Numbered from the stretch's first letter, positions 30,874-40,267 are shown. The stretch is 64,000 bases of DNA from JBBRDU01 sp038230335 (GCA_038230335.1 JBBRNL010000004.1:1-64000), one strand, 5' to 3'. Translations and numbers: made by a program. The notes: generated by a model not told the origin, from the letters alone.

Positions 30874-33444
30874 ATGATCCACGATTTTCGGTTCGCGTTT
30901 CGGCAACTCATTAAGGCGCCTGGTTTCACCATTGCGGCCGTGCTTGTGCTCGCACTGGGGATTGGGGCGAATACCGCCGTGTTCAGCTTGGTCAACACGC
31001 TCTTCTTCGCTCCGCCCGCTTACGCCCGGCCGCACGAAATGGTGCAGGTCTTTTCCCAAGACACGAAGGATCCAAAAAAATTTCGCGGTTTTTCATATCC
31101 GACCTTTCTCGATATCCGCGAGCGGAACACCGTTTTCAGCGACACCATGAGTTTCAACCTCGCGTTGATCGGTCTCGGGCAGAAAGGCGATGCGCGCCGC
31201 GTCTTCTCCGCCATCGTCAGCTCGAACTATTTTTCCGTGCTCGGTGTCCCGATGGCGCGAGGGCGCGCTTTTCTGCCGGAAGAGGAAACGCCCGGGCGCA
31301 ATGCGCCGGTCGCGATCGCCAGTTACAGTTACTGGCAGAAGCACGACCTCGATCCAAGCGTGCTCGGCTCACGGGTCCTGGTCAACGGCCGGCCCTTCAC
31401 GATTGTCGGAATCACGCCGCCGGGGTTCGTCGGCACCCTGCAAGTCTTGTCGCCGGAGGTTTGGTTGCCGATGAGCGTTTACCATCAGGTCGCGAACGAT
31501 TTTGAGACGGAGAACAAGGCCACGATCAACGATCGCAAAGGAACGCAGTTGCGAATCATGGCGCGGCTAAAACCGGGAATGACGGCGGCCGCGGCCAAGC
31601 CCGCGCTCCAAGGGCTGGCTGCCAATTTGGAAAAGGCCTACCCGGTCGAGCAGAAAAACCAGACGTTCCTGACCGCACCGGTGTCGCGTCTTTCGCTCAG
31701 CAACAATCCGGCAGCCGACCGGGGCGTGAAATCGATCGCGCCATTGCTGCTCGGGATGGCGGTCGTGGTGCTCCTCGTGGCCTGCCTGAACCTGGCCAAC
31801 ATGCTGCTCGCGCGCGGCACAACGCGGCGCAAGGAAATCGCGATCCGACTCGCACTCGGCAGCAGCCGTGGGCGGATCGTGCGCCAGCTTTTGAGCGAAG
31901 GTTTTGTGCTGGCGCTACTTGGCGGCGTGGGCGGACTCGTTCTGGGATTGTGGTCGTCGGGTCTGCTGATTGCTTCAATGCGCAAATTCATGCCGTTCGA
32001 CCTCGTCTGGTCGACCGGAGCGAACCCCGCAATTCTGGCGGCGACGTTTGGATTTTGTCTGCTCGGGACCCTCATGTTTGCGCTCGGGCCGGCCTTGAAA
32101 ATCTCGCGCACCGCCGTGGTGACCGATCTGAAAGCACATGCCGGGGAAGATGTGGTGCGCCGGCGCTGGAAATTTTTGCCGCGCAACCCGCTCGTCGTCG
32201 TGCAGATCGCGTTCTCGCTCGCGCTGCTGACCGCGGCGGCCTTGTTCATTCGCGGCGCCAACAAAGCCGCGTCCGTCGATACCGGGCTAAAACCGGGCGC
32301 AAGCTTTCTTCTCGAAGTCGATGCGAGCCTGGCCGGTTACGAGCCAAAACGCGCGCAGGAACTTTATCAGGCTTTGAACGACAAACTGGCGGCCCTGCCC
32401 GGCGTCGAGCACACGAGCATCTCGGCAACGGTTCCGTTTGGGATGATCGCGTTAGACAGGAATGTGCAACGTGCCGGCATCCATCCCGGTCCAGAGGCCA
32501 AGCCCGCGACGGCCGCGGAAGGTCTTGCCTTCAATGCGGCTTGGAACAGCGTGGGCGCGGATTATTTTTCGACGGTCGGATTGCCGGTGCGGCGCGGGCG
32601 CGCGTTCACTGAAGCGGAAGCAACCCAGTCCGGTCCAAAGGTGGCCATCATTGATGAAGCTCTGGCCAGGAAACTTTGGCCGGACGGTGACGCGCTTGGA
32701 CAACGGATTCAGTATGCGGGCGGAAATACACCGGCGACCCAGCCGGGCGGAAGCGGGGGAACTGAAGAGAAGAAACAGGAAGAGACGATCGAAATAGTCG
32801 GCATCGTGCCGGCGACGCGTCACGAGCTTTTTGCGAAAGAGGAGGCCGGCGGCGCGATTTACCTGCCGTTCGCTCGTGGATTCCAAAGCGATGTTTCCTT
32901 CTTTGTCAGGTTTCGTTCGCTCGCTCCGGGGAACGAAGCGGTTAGGGCCGACTTGCTGCGGCGGGCCGTCCGCGAGGTCGATCCGTCGATCCCGATCCTT
33001 TCGTTGCGCACCTTTGCCCAGTATCTTGATTCGAACTTGGACCTTTGGATTGTACGCGCCGGCGCCGCTTTGTTCTCCATCTTTGGGGCACTTGCGTTGG
33101 GTCTGGCCGTGGTTGGCCTCTACGGAGTGAAATCTTATTCGGTGGCGCGGCGGACCCACGAGATCGGGATTCGCATGGCCCTGGGCGCGCAGCCTTGGAT
33201 GGTCTTGCGATTGATCATGGGCGAGGGCTCCATCATGCTTTTCAGCGGTCTCGCTCTCGGTCTGCTGCTGGCGGGGGCGACTGGGAAAATCCTGAGCGGA
33301 ATCTTGTATGAAGTCGGAGCATTCGACCCGCCGGCCTTCGCGAGCGCGTTGATTCTTCTGGCGGCGGCCACATTATTCGCGACCTGGCTGCCGGCGCGGC
33401 GCGCCACCCGGATCAATCCGATGGTCGCGCTGCGGACGGAATAG
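30874..33444 (+). CDS. ADOP-type ABC transporter permease (MacB/FtsX fold)
   Basis: An 856-residue permease with two MacB-like periplasmic core domains and two FtsX-type membrane units. It opens with the ADOP hallmark DFRFAFRQLIKAPGFT and a first helix, then a core region (about residues 45-270), three helices (about 285-420), a second hydrophobic helix and core (about 445-680), and a final three-helix FtsX unit (about 720-850). There is no ATPase in the same gene or directly next to it. ADOP family members are known from Acidobacteria and Verrucomicrobia and are thought to move or signal substrates with a separate ATPase. A clear start and ribosome site (AGGAGAGATATC) precede it. Confidence 0.92.
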   Translation: MIHDFRFAFRQLIKAPGFTIAAVLVLALGIGANTAVFSLVNTLFFAPPAYARPHEMVQVFSQDTKDPKKFRGFSYPTFLDIRERNTVFSDTMSFNLALIGLGQKGDARRVFSAIVSSNYFSVLGVPMARGRAFLPEEETPGRNAPVAIASYSYWQKHDLDPSVLGSRVLVNGRPFTIVGITPPGFVGTLQVLSPEVWLPMSVYHQVANDFETENKATINDRKGTQLRIMARLKPGMTAAAAKPALQGLAANLEKAYPVEQKNQTFLTAPVSRLSLSNNPAADRGVKSIAPLLLGMAVVVLLVACLNLANMLLARGTTRRKEIAIRLALGSSRGRIVRQLLSEGFVLALLGGVGGLVLGLWSSGLLIASMRKFMPFDLVWSTGANPAILAATFGFCLLGTLMFALGPALKISRTAVVTDLKAHAGEDVVRRRWKFLPRNPLVVVQIAFSLALLTAAALFIRGANKAASVDTGLKPGASFLLEVDASLAGYEPKRAQELYQALNDKLAALPGVEHTSISATVPFGMIALDRNVQRAGIHPGPEAKPATAAEGLAFNAAWNSVGADYFSTVGLPVRRGRAFTEAEATQSGPKVAIIDEALARKLWPDGDALGQRIQYAGGNTPATQPGGSGGTEEKKQEETIEIVGIVPATRHELFAKEEAGGAIYLPFARGFQSDVSFFVRFRSLAPGNEAVRADLLRRAVREVDPSIPILSLRTFAQYLDSNLDLWIVRAGAALFSIFGALALGLAVVGLYGVKSYSVARRTHEIGIRMALGAQPWMVLRLIMGEGSIMLFSGLALGLLLAGATGKILSGILYEVGAFDPPAFASALILLAAATLFATWLPARRATRINPMVALRTE

Positions 33445-33585
33445 TTAGTTCGCTGCCCAAGTGATGTCTGACCAGACCTCACATTTCTGATCTCGGCGAG
33501 CGGATTCCAGCCTTTAGACCCACGCGCGGAGAGCGAGCGAATGGGGGGGGCCAAAAAAATTCAAAGAAACCTCTGGTCAGCGAAT

Positions 33586-33609
33586 AGTGTTATAGTTAAG
33601 TATATCACT
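33586..33609 (+). promoter_or_regulatory. Inverted repeat, candidate GntR operator
   Basis: AGTGTTATA, a six-base spacer, and TATATCACT form an inverted repeat with eight of nine pairs. It overlaps a possible -10 element (TATAGT) and ends 34 bases before the GntR start. YtrA-type GntR regulators usually bind such sites at their own promoter. Confidence 0.65.
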
Positions 33610-33642
33610 AAATGAGAGACGGGGATCGAAGCGGAACACAGG

Positions 33643-34017
33643 ATGGACAGTGAATGGAACGACAGTCAGCCGATTTATCGACAGCTGCGGGATCGTGTCG
33701 TGGCCATGATTCTCGATGGCGCGCTCAAGGAAGGCGATCCGCTGCCGTCGGTGCGCAATGTGGCGGCCGAGTCACGGGTCAATCCCCTCACCGTGCTCAA
33801 GGCCTACCAGGAACTGGCGAACGAGCAACTGGTCGAGACACGGCGGGGACTGGGAATGTTCGTCTATGCCGGCGCGCGCAATCTTTTGCTCAAGGGCGAG
33901 CGGCAGAAGTTTCTCTCCGAGGAATGGCCAAGGGTCGCGGCGACGATCGAGCGGCTGGGGATTACGCCAAAGGAGCTTTTGACTGCGGCCAAGCGGCGGC
34001 GAGGTGGGAAACGATGA
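33643..34017 (+). CDS. GntR-family regulator, YtrA subfamily
   Basis: A 124-residue DNA-binding protein. Residues 8-75 form a GntR winged helix: PIYRQLRDRVVAMILDGALKEGDPLPSVRNVAAESRVNP matches the signature with LPSVR in the turn before the recognition helix. The C-terminal part is short (no large ligand domain), which marks the YtrA group. These usually repress an operon with ABC genes, as is the case here, where an ATPase and a permease follow. Effectors are often cell-wall stress or antibiotics; none can be named here. Confidence 0.92.
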   Translation: MDSEWNDSQPIYRQLRDRVVAMILDGALKEGDPLPSVRNVAAESRVNPLTVLKAYQELANEQLVETRRGLGMFVYAGARNLLLKGERQKFLSEEWPRVAATIERLGITPKELLTAAKRRRGGKR

Positions 34018-34053
34018 AACCAGTTATCAAACCTTAACCATGAGCTATCAGCC

Positions 34054-34944
34054 ATGCCCTGTATAGAAGCACGCGGTCTTCGCAAGGCCTACGGCTCGAC
34101 CATCGCGCTGGATGGCGTGGATTTGCGGGTGGAGGAGGGCCGGATTCTGGGATTGATCGGGCCTAACGGGGCCGGCAAGACGACGGCACTCGATGCGATT
34201 CTTGGGCTTACGCCATACGAGGGACAGTTAACGGTGCTGGGACGCGATCCCTGGTCCGCGCGCGATGAGCTCATGCGCGATGTTTCCTTCATTGCCGATG
34301 TGGCTGTGATGCCGCGCTGGATGCGGGTTTCGCAGGCGCTCGATTATGTCGCCGGGGTGCATCCGCGGTTCGATCGGGCGAAGGCGGAAGGTTTTCTGTC
34401 GCGGACCACGATCAAGCGCACAAGCAAGGTGCGGGAATTATCCAAGGGCATGGTGGCCCAGCTGCATCTCGCCCTGGTTATGGCGATCGATGCGAAATTG
34501 CTGGTGCTGGATGAGCCTACCCTGGGTCTCGACATCCTTTTTCGTAAACAATTCTACGATTCGCTTTTGAACGATTACTTCGACAAGAGCCGCACCATCA
34601 TCGTGACCACCCATCAGGTGGAAGAGATCCAGGATGTCCTGACCGATCTTATGTTCATCGATCGCGGACGGATCGTGCTCGAATGCAGCATGGAAGAATT
34701 CGAATCGCGCTATCTCGAGGTGATGGTGAACCCGGAGCATCTGGCGGAAGCAAAGGCGCTCAAGCCGATACATGAGCGGCCGGTTTTTGGGCGAAGCGTT
34801 TTGTTGTTCGATGGCGTTCCGCGCGAGCAGCTCGCTGTGCTGGGCGAAGTGCGCCGGCCGAGCATCGCGGATCTGTTTGTCGCCACAATGGGAAGTACCC
34901 AATCCGCAATTCGCAATCTAAAATCCGAAACGGGGCAATCCTAA
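34054..34944 (+). CDS. ABC transporter ATP-binding protein
   Basis: A 296-residue ATPase. Walker A GPNGAGKTTA (about residues 35-44), signature region ELSKGMVAQ (about 129-137, a variant of LSGGQ), Walker B LLVLDEPTLGLD (about 149-160) and a switch histidine in TTHQVEE. The C-terminal 70 residues are an extension as in drug and lantibiotic exporters. It pairs with the permease that starts within its stop codon (34944) to form an export system under GntR control. Confidence 0.93.
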   Translation: MPCIEARGLRKAYGSTIALDGVDLRVEEGRILGLIGPNGAGKTTALDAILGLTPYEGQLTVLGRDPWSARDELMRDVSFIADVAVMPRWMRVSQALDYVAGVHPRFDRAKAEGFLSRTTIKRTSKVRELSKGMVAQLHLALVMAIDAKLLVLDEPTLGLDILFRKQFYDSLLNDYFDKSRTIIVTTHQVEEIQDVLTDLMFIDRGRIVLECSMEEFESRYLEVMVNPEHLAEAKALKPIHERPVFGRSVLLFDGVPREQLAVLGEVRRPSIADLFVATMGSTQSAIRNLKSETGQS

Positions 34945-35885
34945 TGACTGCGCAACCCAATCCACCATCGTTGTTTTCGGAAAATTCCAAGCCCAACGGC
35001 CTTCCCTTTTACGGCGTGCCGACGCGGCCGCTGTATTGGTCGGTGCGGCGGGAGTTATGGGAGAACCGCTCTTTATACATGGCGCCGCTGATCGTCGCCG
35101 GTGTCCAGGTGTTCGGCTTTGCCATCAGCGCAATTGGTCTGGCCGAGCGGCGGCGCGCGGCGTTGGCGCTCGGCGACCTGGTAAAGCTGCGAGCCGGAAT
35201 GGAGCAACCGTACGATATCGCGGCCATGATGACGATCTTTACCGTGTTCGTCGTCGGCGTATTCTATTGTCTCGACGCGCTGCATAGTGAGCGTCGCGAC
35301 CGCAGCATCCTCTTCTGGAAATCGCTGCCGGTTTCGGATCTCACGACCGTTCTATCGAAGGTGATCGTTCCGCTGGTGGTTCTTCCGTTGATCAGCTTCG
35401 CACTCGCCGTTTGTGTGCAGCTAAGCATGGTCTTGGAAACCAGCGTGGCCCTCATAAGCCACGGAATGAGTCCGGCGACGACGTGGACGTTCATTCCGTT
35501 CTTTCAGGACTGGCTGGTGCTGCTTTACGGCCTGGCCGCGCTGTCGCTCTGGCATGCGCCGATCTACAGCTGGCTGCTGTTGGTTTCGGGCTGGGCGCGT
35601 CGCGCGACATTTCTTTGGGCTGTGTTGCCGTTCATCGCGATCCAAATCATCGAGAAGATTGCCTTCGGCACTGCGCATTTCAGCGCCTTTCTCGGGCACC
35701 GTTTGATGGGATTTGCCCCTCACGCTTTCGGGTTCCACGGAGAAGCTCACCCCACAATCGAATCTCTGTCACAACTTACTCCCGGAAAATACCTGAGCAG
35801 CCCCGATTTATGGCTCGGGCTGCTGGTGGCGGCGGCATTTCTCGCGGCGGCGGTTCGGTTGCGGCGCTATCGAGGTCCCATTTAG
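34944..35885 (+). CDS. ABC-2-type permease
   Basis: A 313-residue membrane protein with six or so hydrophobic segments, partner to the ATPase just before it (start ATG 34944 overlaps the preceding TAA). Near residue 115 the SERRDRSILFWKSLPVSD motif is the coupling helix seen in this ABC-2 group. The complex may export a peptide, drug or lipid; the substrate is unknown. The operon appears to end here, 40 bases before an attC-like relic. Confidence 0.88.
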   Translation: MTAQPNPPSLFSENSKPNGLPFYGVPTRPLYWSVRRELWENRSLYMAPLIVAGVQVFGFAISAIGLAERRRAALALGDLVKLRAGMEQPYDIAAMMTIFTVFVVGVFYCLDALHSERRDRSILFWKSLPVSDLTTVLSKVIVPLVVLPLISFALAVCVQLSMVLETSVALISHGMSPATTWTFIPFFQDWLVLLYGLAALSLWHAPIYSWLLLVSGWARRATFLWAVLPFIAIQIIEKIAFGTAHFSAFLGHRLMGFAPHAFGFHGEAHPTIESLSQLTPGKYLSSPDLWLGLLVAAAFLAAAVRLRRYRGPI

Positions 35886-35917
35886 GAAACGCGCAAAACT
35901 GAAAAGCTGACATCCAT

Positions 35918-35934
35918 CCATGTTCGTTAGGCGT
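35918..35934 (+). repeat. attC right-end relic before an oxidoreductase gene
   Basis: The 17-base string TGTTCGTTAGGCGTATG at 35921-35937 is identical to the junction at the GFA cassette (11510-11526), including the box GTTAGGC and the spacing to the ATG. No matching left arm is seen upstream. It may be the scar of a cassette inserted at a secondary site. Confidence 0.5.
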
Positions 35935-37044
35935 ATGAAGCTTAAAAGTATCCTGAAGTGGAGTGCAGGCGTCCTCCTACTCGCATTAATTGTGACGACG
36001 TTTATCGCATACTGGACTTCGACTAATGATTGCGATCGCAAGACCGGTGCTCCGATTCATCCGATGAAAGCGGTCCGTTTCTGTGAGTACGGTTCACCCG
36101 ATGTCGTGAAGCTTGATGACGTTGAGAAACTTGTGCCGCAGGACAACCAAGTCCTGATTAAAGTTCGGGCTGCTTCGCTCAACGCTCTTGATGCCTACAT
36201 GATCCGAGACTCGTGGGTTGGTCGCTTGATTTTCGGATTGCGCAAACCAAGAGACACAGGGCTCGGTCGCGATGTCGCCGGCCAGGTAGAAGCGGTCGGT
36301 AAGAACGTGACGCAATTCAAACCGGGCGACGAAGTCTTCGGCGTCTGTGGGGCCTCCTTGGCCGAGTATGCAATTAGTTCCGGACGAGGCCTGGTCATGA
36401 AGCCGTCGAGCATTTCATTTGAGGAAGCCGCCTCTCTCCCGTTGGCCGGACTTACTGCGCTGCAGGGCCTGCGCGAGGGAAAGGTTCAGCCCGGGCAGAA
36501 GGTTTTGATCAACGGCGCGACTGGGGGTGTCGGAACATTTGCCGTGCAAATTGCCAAATCTTTTGGCGCAGAGGTCACGGCGGTTTGCAGCACACGCAAT
36601 GTCGATCTTGTCCGATCGAACGGCGCCGATCATGTCGTCGATTATACCAAGGAGGATTTCACCAAGAGCGACCAGCGTTACGACATGATTTTCGATAACG
36701 TTTGCAACCATTCCTTCTTCGAACGCCGTCGCGTGCTGACTGCCAAAGGCATTTGCGTTTTGGTCGGCATGGGCGGCGCGGGGGTGAAGGAAGGTCAGGC
36801 CATCGGACGCATCGCTGGTAATCTTTTCATAGCGCGTGGGTTGTCATCATTCACCGACCAAAAGTTCGTCCAGTACATGACCAAGGTAACCAAACAGGAT
36901 CTCATCCTGCTGGGCGAGCTCCTCCAGGCGGGAAAGATCAGGCCCGTGATCGAGCGGACTTACAAACTAAATGACGCGCCTGAAGCGATGCGCCAGTTCG
37001 ACGCAGGCCACGCTCGCGGCAAGCTCGTGATCACGGTTGAATGA
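35935..37044 (+). CDS. Membrane-anchored quinone oxidoreductase-like MDR protein, copy 1
   Basis: A 369-residue zinc-free medium-chain dehydrogenase/reductase. A membrane helix (about residues 8-25) anchors it. The catalytic part opens with MKAVRFCEYGSPDVVKLDDV, contains GDEVFGVC and the NAD(P) Rossmann motif INGATGGVGTFAVQIAKSFGAEV (GxxGGVG type), and ends with HARGKLVITVE. This fits quinone or enone reductases of the MDR superfamily. ATG 35935 follows a GTTAGGC box at cassette spacing; ATG 35920 is also possible. The next gene is a close paralog, so one duplicated from the other. The electron partner is unknown. Confidence 0.88.
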   Translation: MKLKSILKWSAGVLLLALIVTTFIAYWTSTNDCDRKTGAPIHPMKAVRFCEYGSPDVVKLDDVEKLVPQDNQVLIKVRAASLNALDAYMIRDSWVGRLIFGLRKPRDTGLGRDVAGQVEAVGKNVTQFKPGDEVFGVCGASLAEYAISSGRGLVMKPSSISFEEAASLPLAGLTALQGLREGKVQPGQKVLINGATGGVGTFAVQIAKSFGAEVTAVCSTRNVDLVRSNGADHVVDYTKEDFTKSDQRYDMIFDNVCNHSFFERRRVLTAKGICVLVGMGGAGVKEGQAIGRIAGNLFIARGLSSFTDQKFVQYMTKVTKQDLILLGELLQAGKIRPVIERTYKLNDAPEAMRQFDAGHARGKLVITVE

Positions 37045-37073
37045 CAATCTATACAATCCAGTCGACACCAAAT

Positions 37074-37117
37074 ACCTAACGAATAAGTCTAACAGTTACT
37101 AATCGCTTATGTTATTA
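37074..37117 (+). repeat. Short attC-like element after the MDR gene
   Basis: The left box ACCTAAC is at 37074-37080. ATAAG in the left arm pairs with CTTAT in the right arm, next to GTTA at 37111. The right box is not a full match (GTTATTA). Weak on its own; it gains weight from the attC-like relic at the 5' side of the gene. Confidence 0.35.
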
Positions 37118-37243
37118 TCCAGCCTACACTCCCGTCAGCTTGGAAAGTGTTCGAGAAAATCGAAATTATTCGCAGGCTACTGGGCACTCACAAAAGACGC
37201 CAAAGGCAAAGTCGTAATCAATTTAGACTAAAAGGAGAAAAGA

Positions 37244-38416
37244 ATGAGCACAAATCTAACAAACGAACCGACTGTAGAAAAATCGCCACGCCGCAAGGGT
37301 AGGATTCGCCGTGTTCTCAAATGCGTCTTCTATCTGATCCTCATACTCATCGGAGGCTTCGCCATCTTTGCCTGGGCGACGGGCGCGCGACAGGAACCGA
37401 TCGAGACAGGTGAGCCGCACATGAAAGCAGTGGTCTATACCGACTATGGGTCGCCGGACGTCCTCGAAATCAGGGACATCAAGAAGCCCGTGCCTAACGA
37501 CGATCAAATTCTGATCAAAGTGCGCGCGGCTTCGATCAACCCCTTGGACTGGCATTTTATGAGAGGAACTCCCTCCATTATGCGAATGATGGGAGTCGGG
37601 CTACGCAAACCAAAGAGTCCGCGACTGGGTGTTGATATGGCGGGGCAGGTCGAAGCGGTGGGCAGGAACGTGACTCAATTCAAACCGGGTGATGAGGTGT
37701 TCGGCGGGAAAACCGGCGCCTTTGCCGAGTATGTCTGTTCTTCCGGAAAGTCATTGGCCTTAAAGCCGCGTAACCTGACGTTTGAGCAGGCTGCTTCCGT
37801 CCCGGTAGCCGGGATCACCGCGTTGCAGGGCCTGCGCGACAAGGGGCACGTTCAGCCGGGGCAAAAGGTCCTGATCAACGGCGCGTCCGGAGGAGTCGGC
37901 ACCTTCGCCGTGCAGATTGCCAAGTCGCTCGGCGCCGAAGTGACCGGCGTATGCAGCACAAGAAATCTGGACCTTGTCCGCTCGCTCGGGGCAGATCACG
38001 TGATTGATTACACGAAAGAGGACTTCACCAAAGGGGTTGAACGCTACGACGTCATTCTGGACAACGTGGGCAATCAGCCGCTGGCCGGATTCAGACAGGC
38101 CTTAAAGCCGAACGGGATCTGCGTGATGATCGGAGGCGGAGGCCCTAACGACGGCGGCGTGATTGGACCGATGGGCCGTCCGATCCACGCTCTTCTGTTG
38201 TCACCGTTCGTGAGTCAGAAGATGGGGATGTTTATGGCCGACCTCACGAAAGAGGATATGAGCATCCTCCGGGACCTCATGCAGACGGGGAAAGTGACCC
38301 CGGTCATCGACCGGGCGTACCCGTTGAGTCAGATCGCTGAGGCCATCCGCTATCTGGAAGCAGGGCATGCGCGAGGGAAAGTAGTCATCACTGTAGCGCA
38401 GGACGGCAAAACCTAA
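37244..38416 (+). CDS. Membrane-anchored quinone oxidoreductase-like MDR protein, copy 2
   Basis: A 390-residue paralog of the gene before it. The N-terminal 25 residues are basic, then a membrane helix (about residues 27-47). The enzyme part starts MKAVVYTDYGSPDVLEIRDI and has INGASGGVGTFAVQIAKSLGAEV and HARGKVVITV. The ribosome site AAAAGGAGAAAAGA before ATG 37244 is strong, unlike copy 1, which has the attC-like box instead. It ends with ACCTAAC (38411-38417), the same seven bases that follow copy 1. Before it, a short frame ends in DAKGKVVINLD, perhaps the tail of a third lost copy (about 37190-37232). Confidence 0.88.
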   Translation: MSTNLTNEPTVEKSPRRKGRIRRVLKCVFYLILILIGGFAIFAWATGARQEPIETGEPHMKAVVYTDYGSPDVLEIRDIKKPVPNDDQILIKVRAASINPLDWHFMRGTPSIMRMMGVGLRKPKSPRLGVDMAGQVEAVGRNVTQFKPGDEVFGGKTGAFAEYVCSSGKSLALKPRNLTFEQAASVPVAGITALQGLRDKGHVQPGQKVLINGASGGVGTFAVQIAKSLGAEVTGVCSTRNLDLVRSLGADHVIDYTKEDFTKGVERYDVILDNVGNQPLAGFRQALKPNGICVMIGGGGPNDGGVIGPMGRPIHALLLSPFVSQKMGMFMADLTKEDMSILRDLMQTGKVTPVIDRAYPLSQIAEAIRYLEAGHARGKVVITVAQDGKT

Positions 38417-38531
38417 CGACACGAAACTGTCGCAAGGCGCAATGAAATGACAATGAGCGCTCTCTGTCGCCGTCGATCTGACGCCATTCCATTCAAAAAA
38501 GACGCCTGAACAGAGTGAGGGAGCTACAGCC

Positions 38532-39224
38532 CTACAGCTTTGTCGCCGTATAGATCGTGACAATTCCGCCAGTGACGGGTTCCGCCACCGCACGGGTGAA
38601 CCCGTTCTCTTCCATCAGGCGAAGCATGGCCTGCCCGCTCGGAAACCTCTCGATCGACTCGCCCAGATAGTCGTAGGCGCTCTTTTGTTTCGTGAGAATC
38701 GATCCGACCAGCGGGACCCAGCGATGTAAATAAAAGCGGTAACCCGCGCGCAAAATGGGAAGGGACGGAATAGAGAATTCGAGAATCAACAAATGGCCAC
38801 CCTTCCGGATGACTCGCTGCATTTCACGCAATCCTTCGCTCCAATCTGGCAAATTCCGAAGGCCGAACGCGATCGTTGTAACGTCAAATGATCCGTCAAC
38901 AAAGGGAAGGTGCCGCGCATCGGCCACTTGTGTCTGGCGCACGCCCTTGCGTCGCGCCACCGCCAGCATTTCTTCGGAAACATCGGCGCCGACGACCTGC
39001 GCGGCGGGCAATTTCCGTTGCAAGGTTAGGGCCAAATCGCCCGTGCCGGTGGCAAGGTCGAGAATCTTGTCCGGGGCCCAATCCGCCACGATGCGGGCGG
39101 CGCGTTTTCGCCAATAAAAATCGCAGCCAAAACTCAGGATGTGATTAGCCAAGTCGTAGCGGTCCGCGATCGAGCTGAACATCGATCGGATTCGTTCCGG
39201 CTCGGCTGCGGCGGGATTATTCAA
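38532..39224 (-). CDS. menG: Menaquinone/ubiquinone biosynthesis C-methyltransferase
   Basis: A 230-residue SAM-dependent methyltransferase of the MenG/UbiE type, which adds the last methyl to demethylmenaquinone. Family marks are FSSIADRYDLANHILSFG at the N-terminus, the SAM motif ILDLATGTGDLAL (about residues 54-66), VTTIAFGLRNLPDW (about 117-130), and SYDYLGESI-like KSAYDYLGESI near residue 187. The start is TTG 39224; ATG 39182 is a shorter alternative that would cut into the conserved start region. In an organism like this menaquinone is the likely product, so menG is preferred over ubiE. Confidence 0.93.
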   Translation of the reverse strand: MNNPAAAEPERIRSMFSSIADRYDLANHILSFGCDFYWRKRAARIVADWAPDKILDLATGTGDLALTLQRKLPAAQVVGADVSEEMLAVARRKGVRQTQVADARHLPFVDGSFDVTTIAFGLRNLPDWSEGLREMQRVIRKGGHLLILEFSIPSLPILRAGYRFYLHRWVPLVGSILTKQKSAYDYLGESIERFPSGQAMLRLMEENGFTRAVAEPVTGGIVTIYTATKL

Positions 39225-39421
39225 GGCTGCACCGTGCGGCAGTTCACCTTGTTTGTCACGTCGCGCGCCTGTGGAATGCGCGAGATCCTTCGCTCCGGCA
39301 ACTGCCGGACTGGCTCAGGATGAACGATTGAGAAAGAGATAAAATTCGAGGCGCCCTTTAGGGATTGTTCGGATAAGGTCAAGTCGCCTGTTGGAGGCCT
39401 CTCGCTCTTGCCCTTCTTCAT

Positions 39422-40225
39422 ATGAAATCAGCATCTATTAAAGTCCGACCCGGTCACACCCTGCGCCTGTCGAAAATTGATCCGGGCGATACTGGCAATC
39501 TCCGAAAAGAAGACGCGGTCGAGCGATTTGCCGAGCTCCGGGAAAAGATCAGCGAGCTGCAGGTGGTTTTATATGCCGAACGTCGCCATAGCCTGTTGAT
39601 TGCTTTCCAAGCGATGGATACGGGAGGTAAAGACGGTGCCATTAAAGACCTCTGCGCCGGTCTCAATCCAGCCGGGTTGGAGGTGACTGATTTCAAAGCG
39701 CCCTCGCAGAGGGAGCTCGATCACGATTTTCTCTGGCGCGCCCATCAGGCTGTGCCGGCGAAAGGGATGATCGGTATCTGGAACCGCTCGCACTACGAAG
39801 ACGTGCTCATCACTCGCGTCCACAAAATCATCCCGAAGAAAGTATGGAAATCACGTTACGAGCAGATCAACGCCTTCGAGAAAATTTTAACAGACAATGG
39901 AACAACCCTCCTGAAGTTCATGCTCCACATTTCCAAGGATGAGCAAAAAAGGCGACTGCAAGCCCGCCTCGATAGCCCGGAGAAATGGTGGAAGTTTAAT
40001 CCTAACGATATCAAAGAGCGCACTCTGTGGGACAAGTATCAAGATGCGTATGAGGACGCAATCAACCGTTGCTCCACGGATGACGCTCCCTGGTACGTGG
40101 TTCCGGCCGATCACAAATGGGCCCGCAATGTAGCCGTGGCCGAACGAGTGCTCGCGGCACTCAAAAAAATAGACCCACGTTACGCAAAGCCGTCGTACGA
40201 CCCAAAAGCAATGGTCTTCGACTAA
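39422..40225 (+). CDS. ppk2: Polyphosphate kinase 2 family protein
   Basis: A 267-residue PPK2 enzyme that moves phosphate between polyphosphate and nucleotides. Walker A FQAMDTGGKDG is at residues 62-72, and the lid and Walker B region GIWNRSHYEDVLITRVH at 118-134, both family marks. Residues 146-190 hold the conserved FEKILTDNGTTLLKFMLHIS stretch and 195-240 the polyP-binding end with WKFNPNDIKER and WYVVPADHKW. Whether it uses ADP or AMP cannot be read safely. Its neighbours (menG and hflX) are on the other strand; it forms its own unit. Confidence 0.93.
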   Translation: MKSASIKVRPGHTLRLSKIDPGDTGNLRKEDAVERFAELREKISELQVVLYAERRHSLLIAFQAMDTGGKDGAIKDLCAGLNPAGLEVTDFKAPSQRELDHDFLWRAHQAVPAKGMIGIWNRSHYEDVLITRVHKIIPKKVWKSRYEQINAFEKILTDNGTTLLKFMLHISKDEQKRRLQARLDSPEKWWKFNPNDIKERTLWDKYQDAYEDAINRCSTDDAPWYVVPADHKWARNVAVAERVLAALKKIDPRYAKPSYDPKAMVFD

Positions 40226-40267
40226 GCCGGATTGGCTACGGCGGCTCTCTGACCGGTTGCCATAGGA

